NCBI GenBank assembly: GCA_002786025.1
Contig: NHNW01000027.1
Location: forward strand, 433,412-497,411
Direction of reading: 5' to 3'
Length of the DNA stretch: 64,000 nt
Source: Zasmidium citrigriseum
Lineage: Eukaryota > Ascomycota > Dothideomycetes > Mycosphaerellales > Mycosphaerellaceae
Of the stretch, positions 1 to 9,761 are shown one piece after another (the first letter of the stretch is position 1; each line of letters opens with the position of its first letter). Position numbers and translations under genes: made by a program. The notes under the pieces were generated by a model. That model was not told the DNA's origin, made no database searches, and saw only the letters and a program-made list of their open reading frames with translations.

Positions 1-1
1 T

Positions 2-790
2 ATCGATCGCTTTGAGCTCCTTCCTCGTCTGGAGTCTCTGGCCTTGATCGAGCCAAACCACGATGACAACAACATCAAGTCCCGCCGTCTGCGTGAGCTT
101 CTTGCCACCCATGGCGCCGCGTGGGTCGACTCCGACGTTGCGGCCGGCGAGCAAGTCGCACTGCCAGAGAGCCTGCAGCCGGAGATCATGACTCTCAATG
201 TCGACCAGAACAACAACATCGTCGAGCAAGAGAAGGACGAGGAGGCCGAAGATGGCGAGTGGGTCAAAGTCGACAGCCCAACCAAGAAGGAGAACACCAA
301 GCCAACCATCATCAATGATTTCGACCTGTCCGACGACGAGGACAACCTCCCATCCAAGAACGACAACAACCAGATCACCACGAAGTCCGCACCAAAGATC
401 ATCAATGACTTCGAGCTCACCTCCGACGACGAAGACGACATCCCCACCGCCAACCTCCCACCAGTCGAAGTCTCCTGCCCAACGTACTCCGCCGGCCCGC
501 ACGACGGAATCGTCGAGACCATCTTCCCGTCAGTCGTCGACGACGTCCTAGCCTTCTTCTGGACGGCCAAGACCCCCATCCCAGACATCGACTGGCACGA
601 CCCAGGCGTCATCGATCCGGCGAATAAGCGTATGATGAAGATTATGGGCAAGAGCATCCAGCAGAGCGCTCGTGACATCGCCGCGGGACGTGTGGCTGTT
701 CCTGAGGGCGGCTGGCAAGTTCCGTTCGTGATGATGATGGCCAACATGATGTCTTTGGGCGACATGGGCGATGAGTTCGAGGATGCTTGA
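2..790 (+). CDS. C-terminal part of an acidic hypothetical protein (5' end outside window)
   Basis: The frame is open from the first bases, with no Met at the left edge, so the start lies upstream of the window. About 262 residues are visible. They begin with a short leucine-rich stretch and continue into an acidic, probably disordered middle. That middle holds a twice-repeated motif, IINDFDLSDDEDN and IINDFELTSDDEDD. The C-terminus is Met/Asp-rich (VMMMANMMSLGDMGDEF). I do not recognise the family. The repeated acidic motif could be a short interaction motif, which is inference. The gene is convergent with GPI2, about 230 bp from its stop. The reading frame is secure because it is long, uninterrupted and has a clean TGA stop; the function is unknown. 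Confidence 0.7.
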   Translation: MDRFELLPRLESLALIEPNHDDNNIKSRRLRELLATHGAAWVDSDVAAGEQVALPESLQPEIMTLNVDQNNNIVEQEKDEEAEDGEWVKVDSPTKKENTKPTIINDFDLSDDEDNLPSKNDNNQITTKSAPKIINDFELTSDDEDDIPTANLPPVEVSCPTYSAGPHDGIVETIFPSVVDDVLAFFWTAKTPIPDIDWHDPGVIDPANKRMMKIMGKSIQQSARDIAAGRVAVPEGGWQVPFVMMMANMMSLGDMGDEFEDA

Positions 791-1017
791 GCTTTCTCCG
801 CGAGAGGGAGGTTTCATGAGGAATGAGGAATGATGATGATACCATGGCTTGCGATTGCGATTTCGGGGAGGCGGAGGCGACATCTTTGAGATTGGTTTTG
901 CCTTTTCTCAGGATAGCCGACCGGCTGAGCTGGCATAGCTTCCCCAGAACAGAACAGACAGGAATGAGAGACAAAATGCTGCGAGAATCATCGTTTCATT
1001 TCGTAATGTTGGTGCTG

Positions 1018-2415
1018 TTAATCCCAATGTCGTCTGATAACCGGCCGTGCCGGATCCCAAGGCCCGTGGATCTCATTCTTGTAACGCTGCAGCCCGATCA
1101 ACCACCAACTCGTCAAACCCATGCTCAGTCCGCAGACGAGACCTCCCAAGACGACACCCAAGAATCCCATTGCCCAACCTCTTCCACTGATTGTCATGCT
1201 TAGTCCACCGCTTGCGAGGACTACCAGGAGTACGGTCAGCCAAAGGTGGCCTGCCCAGGAGTAGTGTCGCAAGTGCCGTCGGAAGACTGGGAATAGGCCG
1301 AAGACTTCGATGCTGAAGAGGGTGAGGCTGAAGACGTGGGTTGTGCTTGGGAGGCGGCTGGCGAGCACTGTACTTGCCATCAGTGCAGCGTTTGTTGACA
1401 ATGAAGCAGGAAACTTGGATTCAGGACCGGCACCATAGTCAAATGTGAAGACGTTGATGCCCATCAGCCAGGAAGACAGAGCCCAGATGGAGTCCGAAGA
1501 CGTTGACTGCGTGAGGGACTTCAGGATCGGTGAAAGGCCCAACAAAGAGCAGTAGATCAGAATCGCAGACTTGACAGTCGTGAGTCGGTCCTGCGTCCTG
1601 GGAGAAATCGTCGAAGGCGGCGGAATAGGCATCGCAGGAAGCTGCACATCAGAAGCTGCGCTGACGGGAGAACTCGCACCGGTAAGAACCACCGACGACG
1701 CACTCGGATTCCTCGAATGCAATCGACTCGGTGGATTCGTCGTAACCAACCCATGACTCTGCTCCTTAAACGGCACCCCGAAATCCGCCTCCTGCTCCAC
1801 ACTCCTTGGACTTTCTGCCTCGTCTTCGCCACTCCTTTCTTCATCTCCACTGCTCTGACTCTGCCAATAATCCCTAAACACCCATCCCGCAACAGTGCAG
1901 AGCGTCGCCCACCCAACGACAGTCTGCGGACTAACCCTCTTCGTCTGAATCGCCGTAAAGCAACACACAAAGATCACCACCGAACAGACATGCTGCACGA
2001 TGATCGTGCTATCCGCCACCAGCGGCCAGAATTCATAAGGTCTCAATCTTGGGTTTCTCTGCAAATGGTCCAGAAACGTCTCTTCATCGGTGTAATTATC
2101 CGGGTAGCTCTGCTTCACCCAAAGGAGCTTCTTCCACTGTCCATTTGCGCCGACTTTCGGGATTGCGTTGGCGTTTCGGCGTCGGGAAGAACTACGACCT
2201 CGACGTTTTTCGCGGGCGGTCCGACGGATTGAGGAGGCGGTTATGGTGTCGCTGCGGCCGAGGGGGGATGAGCCGCGTTGGCGGGGTGGGGAGTGGTAGA
2301 TTGCATCTTCGGGGCGGAGGTGTTGGGTTGATTCATGGCGGGAGAGCGGAGGCCGCCGGGATGCGATGCTGCTGGCGCGGGAGGAGTGGGTTGTTGACGG
2401 GGCGGTGGGCGGCAT
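1018..2415 (-). CDS. GPI2: GPI2/PIG-C, subunit of the GPI N-acetylglucosaminyltransferase complex
   Basis: Single-exon gene of 465 residues. Gpi2/PIG-C is a multi-spanning ER membrane subunit of the complex that transfers GlcNAc to phosphatidylinositol, the first step of GPI-anchor synthesis. After a Ser/Arg-rich N-terminus of about 90 residues comes the family signature: WKKLLWVKQSYPDNYTDE, then LRPYEFWPLVADSTIIVQH and the first hydrophobic helices. The second half has GLSPILKSLTQSTSSDSIWA, INVFTFDYG and several more helices. An acidic, Ser-rich insert of about 90 residues (from SSGDEERSGEDE) separates the two membrane halves, making it longer than the roughly 280-300 residue yeast and animal proteins. 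Family assignment is strong. The exact start is less certain, because the N-terminal extension is low complexity. Confidence 0.9.
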   Translation of the reverse strand: MPPTAPSTTHSSRASSIASRRPPLSRHESTQHLRPEDAIYHSPPRQRGSSPLGRSDTITASSIRRTAREKRRGRSSSRRRNANAIPKVGANGQWKKLLWVKQSYPDNYTDEETFLDHLQRNPRLRPYEFWPLVADSTIIVQHVCSVVIFVCCFTAIQTKRVSPQTVVGWATLCTVAGWVFRDYWQSQSSGDEERSGEDEAESPRSVEQEADFGVPFKEQSHGLVTTNPPSRLHSRNPSASSVVLTGASSPVSAASDVQLPAMPIPPPSTISPRTQDRLTTVKSAILIYCSLLGLSPILKSLTQSTSSDSIWALSSWLMGINVFTFDYGAGPESKFPASLSTNAALMASTVLASRLPSTTHVFSLTLFSIEVFGLFPVFRRHLRHYSWAGHLWLTVLLVVLASGGLSMTISGRGWAMGFLGVVLGGLVCGLSMGLTSWWLIGLQRYKNEIHGPWDPARPVIRRHWD

Positions 2416-2993
2416 TAATCGTTGGGTTTGGCCATGAGGGTTTGGCGCTGGGATGGATGTGAGGTGAAGTCGGAGGTCGGAGGATCACGAAGGTTTGCCG
2501 GGGGTGGGACTAATCAAATCTTAATGAATTTGGGGGCGGACTACATAACCGGCTCTTGACCTCACGTCCTCCTTTTCCTTCCATCAAACCATTCTTCTCT
2601 GCGGGCATGCAGCCTCAGTCCCATCCGACACGTCCTTCACATTGCTGTTACCATCTGTGCCACTACATCTGTGCCACTAGCTATGATGTAGCTGCCATGT
2701 CATTTTCGACTGAGCAGGGTTGGCGCTGCCAGGGCTGTGTGGCCGGCAGCGGTGCACAGCGCCAGCGTCAAACGAGCACATGTACATGGTGACAGCAGCG
2801 TACGGCCGGCTCAAACGATCTTAATGGATGCGGTACCTGGTACTGCAGTTTGAGGGGAGCGCTTGTGGTCACCGTGGGTGGCAAGCTGGGCTCTGCCTGC
2901 GTGGCAAGAAGTAAGTTGACATAAAACGTCTTTACGCCTTCTCCAGGCCTCACTTTTCGACTTCGGGACGACGCCCGGAGACTTTCAAAACAT
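2416..2993. other. Intergenic, divergent upstream region of GPI2 and the HET gene
   Basis: No convincing gene. This is the shared 5' region of two divergently transcribed genes. I see no clear repeat or RNA gene. Confidence 0.5.
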
Positions 2994-4958
2994 ATGGCTT
3001 GGCCAGACAGCAATTTCCGGTCGCAACTGCTCCGCTGGACGAAGGAACATTCCATTAGCGATGTACATACTAAGGACTACAAATACGAGCCCCTGCGAGG
3101 AGACGGAAATAGCAGTGTGAGGCTCCTCGTTCTCTTGCCTGCCACGAATCGACGAAAGCCTCTGATCTGCTATCTGGCCGAGCAAGCCATAGAAGACTTC
3201 AACCATGAAGCATTGTCGTACGTCTGGGGCGATGCGAGTAACCTCAACCCACTTTACTGCGCGGGGCCACATAGCGACTGTTATGGCAGACTCCAAATCA
3301 CCAACAACCTGGACAGGGCACTACGCACATTGCGCAAGCGACGAAGCCTCCGAACCATCTGGGTAGATGCGGTGTGCATAAATCAGAAAGACATGTCCGA
3401 AAAATCCAAGCAAATTCAGCTGATGTCTCAGATATACTCCCATGCATCGCAGACCATCGTCTGGCTTGGGGACGAACACACCATGGGTCGGCGACTTTAT
3501 CGAATCTATTCATGCTACCATTACTTCAACAAGATATCTCACCGAATTTGTCATCACCCCGTTCGTCTCGCATTTAGTATGGATGAGCCTATCCCTGCAT
3601 TGTTGGTTGAAATGCTTATCGTGTGGCAGAGAATTGCGTCCTGCTAGCGGAAGCAGACCGAGTTCTTCGGTCCCATGCGTGGTTCACACGGATATGGTGC
3701 GAACTTATCAGACACGCTGCTTTGGAGCTACGCCTTTGCTGACCATCGGTGTTAGGACGCTTCAGGAGATGCTCCTCAGCCACAACGTGATCATCACTTG
3801 GGGACCTTATTCCATGCAATGGTCGAGGTTCTCCAATTTCGCACCATGTATCCAGTATATTTACTACGGTGCGTTTCAGCGGAGGACGTGCTGTGGAGCA
3901 TTCGCACACCTGTGTCAGGTCAGTCCTCGATTGACTTATTCTCAACTTTCTGGACCGTATAGTCATTTCATACTCAACATCAAATCGCTCGCGGCGACAG
4001 AGCCCAAGGACAAGATCCTGGGTGCAGCCGCTCTCTTCGCCGCTCTAGGCATGCGCCAGATTCCTTTGCACTACTCCATGAGCGTTCAAGATATCTTCAT
4101 TTCCGCGACAAGGAACTGGCTCAGGCACACTTCATCGCTTGATCCTATTTATTTGGCCGCGACCGAACGTACAACACCAGGGCTGCCTTCATGGGCGATC
4201 GACTGGAATCACGCAGCCGCACAAGATCGATCGATGGTTGAGAGTACATGGAGAGAGGAGAATATTTCTTTTCCGTAGAACGGCCACGGGAGACACCGCT
4301 TGCTTCCGATGATCGCACCTGGAGTGACCCAAATCTGACCGTTCGAGGACTCTTGCGGGACTGTGTCTCCGAGACGGCCGCTCCACATCGGAGGTCTGAT
4401 GGAGAGGGGAAATCTCATGATGCCGTTACAACATGGCTTAGCTTCCTCTGGACACATTCCGACTGCGAAACGACCCACGCAGCATCTCAGCAATTGACCA
4501 CTATCATGAAATCAGACACTCGGAATGAGGAATGGGACGCGGAAGGGATCATCAAAGCCTTGCTCCGATTCGTAGACGATTGGAAGACCTGTGGGTCTCT
4601 TGACGAGGGCGGACAGGCTGATATAAAAGAGCACCTTCGCACCTATCGACATGACTTCGAGGATATGCATTCCTGTTACCGGTGTGTAAACTATGGGATA
4701 TCATGGCTGGAGGATCGATGCACGAACGAATCGCTTTTCGTCACTGCAGAGGGACGCCTGGGATTATGCTTCTGCCAGGATCTGAAAGTAGACGATGTCA
4801 TTGCACTCCTGGCTTCTTCGCACTTTCCAGTGGTTCTTCGACCGATCGAAAAGCCGGGCCACTACTCGTTTGTAGGCCCGGCTACTGTATACGGGTTACT
4901 GGACGGGACACTCTGGCGAGAATGTTCTGACCAGCTGGTTGACATTGTGCTTGTGTGA
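2994..4958 (+). CDS. HET-domain (heterokaryon incompatibility) protein, four exons
   Basis: Proposed exons 2994-3576, 3630-3696, 3756-4274 and 4325-4958 give an in-frame protein of 600 residues. HET proteins mediate non-self recognition and cell death after hyphal fusion. HET hallmarks in order are FNHEALSYVWGD, NNLDRALRTLRKR, RTIWVDAVCINQKDMSEKS, QIYSHASQTIVWLGDE, then HAWFTRIWTLQEMLL, which forms only when the 59 bp intron (GTGCGA...GCTGAC...TTAG) is removed. The C-terminal part has GLPSWAIDW and PNLTVRGLLRDCV. Without splicing the reading frame breaks three times. Each break is bridged by a GT-AG interval of 50-59 bp that restores frame, so I treat the gene as intact. The intron at 3697-3755 is convincing; those at 3577-3629 and 4275-4324 lack a clear branch site and could instead mark real frameshifts. 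Which allele or specificity it has cannot be told. Confidence 0.82.
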
Positions 4959-5327
4959 AGTCTCGGACAGGAAAACGGCTTCCACGTGTGTAATAATCTA
5001 GCTAATGGGAGATTGGTGGGGGCCAAGCTCATGTTGATCGTTCGGCGGTCAGTCTCTAGCATAATAAACGTCCAGACGGTCATGTACGCAGAGAAAGCCA
5101 AGTTGCTTGGCGTTGACTATTAACATAGGAGAACGATATCTACGTCCCAGCCTGAGGTCCTCATCGAAGACGTGTGAAAATGTCATAAAAGCTTCGAACC
5201 CTCCAAAGTGCTGCCTTGCTGCCTTGCTGCGTAGCTGTCAGGTTCATCGCATTCGCATTGCTTTGCAGGTTCTGTCCACCCCATCTCACAACAACAGCCT
5301 CCGCCTCCGCTCTACGTCGCAAACACG
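4959..5327. other. Intergenic
   Basis: Holds the 3' flank of the HET gene and the promoter of the GNAT-ankyrin gene. The last 100 bases are pyrimidine-rich, as is common just upstream of fungal start codons. No gene seen. Confidence 0.5.
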
Positions 5328-6590
5328 ATGGCATCAGAACAAGTCAACTCACTTGCATACAAGTTCCAGGCCATCCATCAAAATGCCTCCAGCCGCTACG
5401 AGCGACAAGCCACCGCGTTGGGAGAGCCTTTCCAGTACATCGGCGATGTGCTGATCACAAGGCGGTACGCTACAATACCATCAGAAGCAAGCCTCGACCA
5501 GAATGAGAAACTTGATGCAATTTTGGGCTGGTATCGCCGACAAGGTACACAGCACGCACCGATCATATACTACACTGGTCAGTCTCAGCCGGAGCCAGAG
5601 CTCGAAAGCCGACTACTAGCAAGAGGTGTGTCGACGAATTGGAAGGCAAAGTGGATGTGGCTCGACCTTGCCGATCGCGAACGCTCTGCCACATCATGCA
5701 AAGCCGTCGATTGCGAGGTCGTCAGCTCTTCAACCATCGGCGTAAACGATGATGACAAGGACGACATAACAAACTCAGGGGCATGTACACTTTTCGCTGA
5801 AGACTTCTTCCGCATAGTTGCGATGCGACGGGACGTAAAGCTTGGATCCTGCGTCCTGAACATCACGAAACAATCTTTCGCGGTCGCAGGGCTCTTCGAC
5901 ATGTTCGTCGAGCCTGAGGAGCGAAGGAAAGGAGTGGGCTCAGCTCTGACTTTCAAAGCCCTTGAGATAGCAAAAGACAAAGGCTGCGAACATGTCCACC
6001 TGAACTCGACCCCTGACGGAGAGCCACTGTATCGAAGAGTCGGATTCCAAGTGTTGATGGATGGGACTACATGGCATCTAAGAACCGATTTCGCGGACAA
6101 GCCAGGTCCGAGTCAGACTGTTGTGAGGTTCTTGGAAGCCGTTGGAATGGGTGATATAGCGACTTTGGACCAAATCTACCCACGGCTGTCAGCCCAGGAG
6201 CAACAAGAGCCGTCCATAAACGGCATGACACCCCTTCAAATGGCCGTACATCTCAAGCAGCCTGCTTCGGCGAAGTGGCTGATCAATCACGGAACAGTAC
6301 CTGACGTGCTGTCACTCTGGGACCTGGGCTGGAAAGAAGAGCTGAAGGAGCTGATAAAGGATCATCCTGAAGTTTTGAATGCTTTAGAACCCGAGCATGA
6401 AGCAACGCCACTACATGTTGCTGTTGAGAGGGATGATCTGGAGTTGGCGTCCATACTGCTTGAGGGCGGATGTGACTGTTCGATCAAGGATGGCTCTTTT
6501 GGAAGCACGGCTCTTGGATGGGCGGACTTTCTGGATCGGCCTCGCATAAAGCAACTCCTACGTCGCAGGACAGATTCGGACACGATATAG
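5328..6590 (+). CDS. GNAT-family acetyltransferase fused to ankyrin-type repeats
   Basis: Single exon, 420 residues. The middle (about residues 150-250) is a GNAT fold that would bind acetyl-CoA. It shows AVAGLFDMFVEPEERRKGVGSAL, where the RRKGVG segment fits motif A (R/Q-x-x-G-x-G/A), followed by CEHVHLNSTPDGEPLYRRVGF, typical of motif B. The C-terminal third (about 270-415) reads as degenerate ankyrin repeats, for example INGMTPLQMAVHLKQPASAKWLINHG and ATPLHVAVERDDLELASILLEGG. The first 150 residues match nothing I recognise. GNAT and ankyrin modules in one fungal protein suggest an acetyltransferase guided by a protein partner, which is inference. Substrate is unknown. It is transcribed in the same direction as the HET gene upstream. 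The start chosen is the first ATG, after a pyrimidine-rich leader. Confidence 0.85.
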   Translation: MASEQVNSLAYKFQAIHQNASSRYERQATALGEPFQYIGDVLITRRYATIPSEASLDQNEKLDAILGWYRRQGTQHAPIIYYTGQSQPEPELESRLLARGVSTNWKAKWMWLDLADRERSATSCKAVDCEVVSSSTIGVNDDDKDDITNSGACTLFAEDFFRIVAMRRDVKLGSCVLNITKQSFAVAGLFDMFVEPEERRKGVGSALTFKALEIAKDKGCEHVHLNSTPDGEPLYRRVGFQVLMDGTTWHLRTDFADKPGPSQTVVRFLEAVGMGDIATLDQIYPRLSAQEQQEPSINGMTPLQMAVHLKQPASAKWLINHGTVPDVLSLWDLGWKEELKELIKDHPEVLNALEPEHEATPLHVAVERDDLELASILLEGGCDCSIKDGSFGSTALGWADFLDRPRIKQLLRRRTDSDTI

Positions 6591-7124
6591 AAGGCGAGCT
6601 TTCAGAGCCCAGCTCATGCACCAGAGTTCTCCATCAACAGTCGAAGACAGACATCTCATCGACATCGAGACAAGCCCCAACCCCTATATCACGCACATGC
6701 CAACGGCTAGTTCCCCCTGGGATTCGGCGACTTGGCAACCGGGTACGAGCACATTCCTTTACTGAAATGTTGCTCGTGATGGGATAGAGCTCTCTTGGTC
6801 TCCAGCAATCACTCATTGAAGAAGCGCATTCCACTCATTCTATCCTCGTCACAGCTGAGCGCACAGCCTGCCGCAAAGCGCTCTCACAAGCCAGGGGTGT
6901 TACACCACAGCGCGGCTGAAAGTCAGCTGCGCCTGTGCTACAAGGCTGCTGGGTGCGACATCACCACTATGTTTAGGCCTTGACGTCCGGAAACACGAGC
7001 ATATCTATTGGCTGTCTCAGACCCCATTGGCTTATAAAGATGTCTTGATGTCCAGCTTTGGACCTCACCCAGCATCATTCCCATCTCTGGACAATCAGCA
7101 TTCCAGCTTCCATTCACGATCAAG
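6591..7124. other. Intergenic, promoter of small secreted protein gene
   Basis: No supported gene. The short frames here have no family features. A TATA-like stretch (CTTATAAAG near 7031) lies about 95 bp before the next start codon. Confidence 0.45.
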
Positions 7125-7989
7125 ATGCAAGTCCTTTTAGCTTTACTATTTACAGCCTTGGTGGCAGCGTGGCCACATGGCAAGCCCAACGCAGCCGCCG
7201 TGGCAAAGCGAGATGGACCTATCTACGAAGCTCCCGATGGCCTGAAGAACATTCAGGTCTATATCTCTGACACAAGTACGCAGCTCATTCAATGTTCTTA
7301 GAACCTTGCTGACGCAATACCAGCTATGAAATGGGGTACTGTCAATCCACTCGATGTCATCAAACGTCTTGATAGCGAGTGTGACTCGTCTGGTAAGCAT
7401 TTCATGAAGACCCGTCGGCAACATACCTAACGGAACTCATAGGCTGTAATTCGAGCTATACCGAGGAGACCAGGATTCATCTCGGCAACGGCAACCTCGT
7501 ACCAGCTACTATCACAATTGACGTCCAATCCAATTACGCATCCTGGGCCAAGAGAGGTCTTGCCCAAGTCCACGCCGCATTTATGGAAGAGGTCATGAAG
7601 GACGACAGGTATTCTATCCGGAGAGCGGTGTAAAATCAGTACTGAACCTTTTGGCAGTTCCGAGAGAGAAGAAAAATGGACAGACCACAACTGCGTCGCC
7701 GGTCCTGTTCCAGTGTGCTCCAGTTCGCTACCACCCAATTTCCCCTGTTGTATTCTCCAGCGACTAACTGCGATCAGATACCGAGAGAAGCTACATGCAA
7801 TATTTCGCGCCGAAACGAATCAATGTCCGCCAGGAAGAAGACGACTTCCAGATGCAGTGGGACATCAGCGTCGAAGCAGACTCTGGCCCTGGAATGTGTA
7901 AACTTGTCACCGGCATGGGGGCTGCGATCACCGCTGGTGTTGCGTCTTTGACGGGTGCTTTTGGGATTGCTGGGATCTTTTGCGATTAA
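7125..7989 (+). CDS. Small secreted protein, effector-like, five exons
   Basis: Exons 7125-7275, 7324-7392, 7443-7608, 7658-7701 and 7778-7989 give 213 residues. The first residues, MQVLLALLFTALVAAWP, form a signal peptide, and KRD at about 28-30 resembles a Kex2 site. The mature part has few cysteines: two early (ECDSSGCN), one in the middle (DHNC) and two near the end (GMCKL, GIFCD). The C-terminus is Gly/Ala-rich and hydrophobic (ITAGVASLTGAFGIAG). No known domain is visible. Introns of 48-50 bp have good donors and branch sites (CTGAC, CTAAC). The fourth donor (GTCCTG) is weak, so that junction may shift by a few codons. A decayed copy of the last intron and exon lies at 11896-12115. Size, secretion and local duplication fit a candidate effector, but that role is inference. 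Confidence 0.75.
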
Positions 7990-8708
7990 GGAACATGACA
8001 TCGAATGGAGTCATTGGTGTTGGCGTTCGGTCAGGGATTGGTTGCATCTGGATGGTTGAGCAAGGCTGGCGAGGTTCGGTGACTTGAGGTCGTTGGGGTT
8101 TATGAAGCGAAGTGGCTCTGAGGAAGATACTCAAATCGAGACGGGTACATAACACTCCATACATCAGAAGATCGTCAGCCACCAGAATTATTTTCACGAT
8201 ATGAGCCACGGGAAGGTTTCTTACTCAGGTAAACGCAACCAAAATATCGTGCAAAGTCCGCGACATTGTATCATATGCCACAGACATGACGAGCTCGAAG
8301 CCTCCGAGAACGGACCCCTTAAAAGATCTGGTACGAGTCGGAAGATAGGGCGCGGCAGAAGACTTGTGAAGACTTGACGCGCCCTGGAAAGACTGCAGGG
8401 CATTTGCTTCAGTATTGAGGAATTTGTCACCATTGCAATGACATGACAAGGAAGGGATCTAAGCACATAAAGATAATATGTTCGTGACGTTGCAGCTTCC
8501 AGTCGCGTGTCTTTTGTTAAAAGAGACGTGCAAGCTCCCGGAAGACTGCATGGCTTGCTCAGAAAGGACTGATTTCTACCCACTAACATTCAAAGCAGAC
8601 GCAGCGTTTGCAACGTGTTCGGGAACACGGCTATCATCTCCCTTCTCCAATTCGACCCACTCTCTGCCAACCAAGATCCCGCTTTGTGAGTCTCCCACAG
8701 TTGCATCG
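7990..8708. other. Intergenic between convergent genes
   Basis: The space lies between the 3' ends of two secreted-protein genes. I see only short frames without signal peptides, domains or splice logic. Confidence 0.45.
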
Positions 8709-9761
8709 TTAGACGTACACCAAACTGTACGTGCCATCCAGGTCCCCCCCAGGCAGGACCCTCGGTGTACACGCGTGGTAGACCGTGTTAGGGTCAATCT
8801 TGATGAGTTCGTTGCCCTGGTGGTCGAAGCAGTTGTGGAAGTTGCCATCCCAGCAGACTTTGGTCGGGATAAAGCTGACGTATGCCGTCGTGCCCTGGCC
8901 TTGCATGATACTGTTAACAAGACCGTAGCTCGTCGACTCCTGGAAAGTGTAGCCAACTCCAGCCGAGACAACATCAAAAAGGTCGGCGTTTAGTGAAGGA
9001 TTGATGGTCTCTCCTATGGTAAGCGAGAAGCTGACATCGATTCTGCAGCCATTCGGCGTATTGCAATTGTTGGTCGGAGAGACTCTGATCTGCCGTCCTC
9101 CTTCTGTGACCTTGCCAGATGCTGGAGTAAATGTACACTGTCCTGGGGCTTCTGCCTCACGTCGATCGAGTTCAACTTCCATCTGAGTCTCATTCTGGTC
9201 TTTGCGACTCCAGGTAAGTTCTCCGATTCCCTTGACACTGCGCTTGCCGAGCGGAGCGCTGAAATTTCCCATGGTTAGGGATACCGACGAAGTTTTCCCA
9301 TGACTCATTTGGATATGGGCATCTTCAACACTTACTGCGGGCTCGGCTGCGTCACAGTCTCCCGAGCCACAACAGTACTGAAGCATGAAAGAGTCGTCGA
9401 GCGAGGTGTAATAGCATCCAGCTTGGGACCATCCGCGCTCATAGTAGCCGCATGCAGGCAGATCTGTGGACGCCGGGGTACGAACAATAATCTGGCATCC
9501 TGGATTAGGAGCCCCACTATCCCACCAGACATTGTAGCCGATCCCTTTCTCCCCTGCGAATTCTTGGCCAAGGGTGTCATCAGAGTCGTAGATAATGCAA
9601 TCCGGGAATCCTTGGTTCACGCTAGCAGCGCCTTTACAACCGTTGCAGCCTTGACCGGGACAAGCCAGGATTCTCCCGTCCGAAGGAGGCGTGTCTTTGG
9701 CAATCGTGTAGTGTAGAACCAAGGCTGTAGACAAAGCCGCATTCAATCGGGACGTCTTCAT
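8709..9761 (-). CDS. Secreted cysteine-rich protein of unknown function
   Basis: Single exon, 350 residues from the Met at 9761. An upstream in-frame Met at 9842 would bury the signal peptide, so I chose the inner start. MKTSRLNAALSTALVLHYTIA is a plausible signal sequence. The N-terminal half is rich in cysteines (ACPGQGCNGCKG, FPDCIIYD, GAPNPGCQI, LPACGYYERGWSQAGCYY, YCCGSGDCD), implying several disulfides. The second half (CTFTPASGKVTEGGRQIRVS onward) has regularly spaced Cys and aromatic residues, ending near YHACTPRVLPGGDLDGTY. I do not recognise a domain. Its place beside another small secreted protein gene suggests an extracellular role, perhaps at the host or substrate surface. Secretion is well supported; function is open. 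Confidence 0.8.
   Translation of the reverse strand: MKTSRLNAALSTALVLHYTIAKDTPPSDGRILACPGQGCNGCKGAASVNQGFPDCIIYDSDDTLGQEFAGEKGIGYNVWWDSGAPNPGCQIIVRTPASTDLPACGYYERGWSQAGCYYTSLDDSFMLQYCCGSGDCDAAEPAVSVEDAHIQMSHGKTSSVSLTMGNFSAPLGKRSVKGIGELTWSRKDQNETQMEVELDRREAEAPGQCTFTPASGKVTEGGRQIRVSPTNNCNTPNGCRIDVSFSLTIGETINPSLNADLFDVVSAGVGYTFQESTSYGLVNSIMQGQGTTAYVSFIPTKVCWDGNFHNCFDHQGNELIKIDPNTVYHACTPRVLPGGDLDGTYSLVYV

Noticed and set aside
2994..4958. HET gene as a frameshifted pseudogene
   Set aside because: All three frame changes coincide with GT-AG intervals of 50-59 bp that restore phase; one has a perfect branch site and rebuilds a conserved motif.
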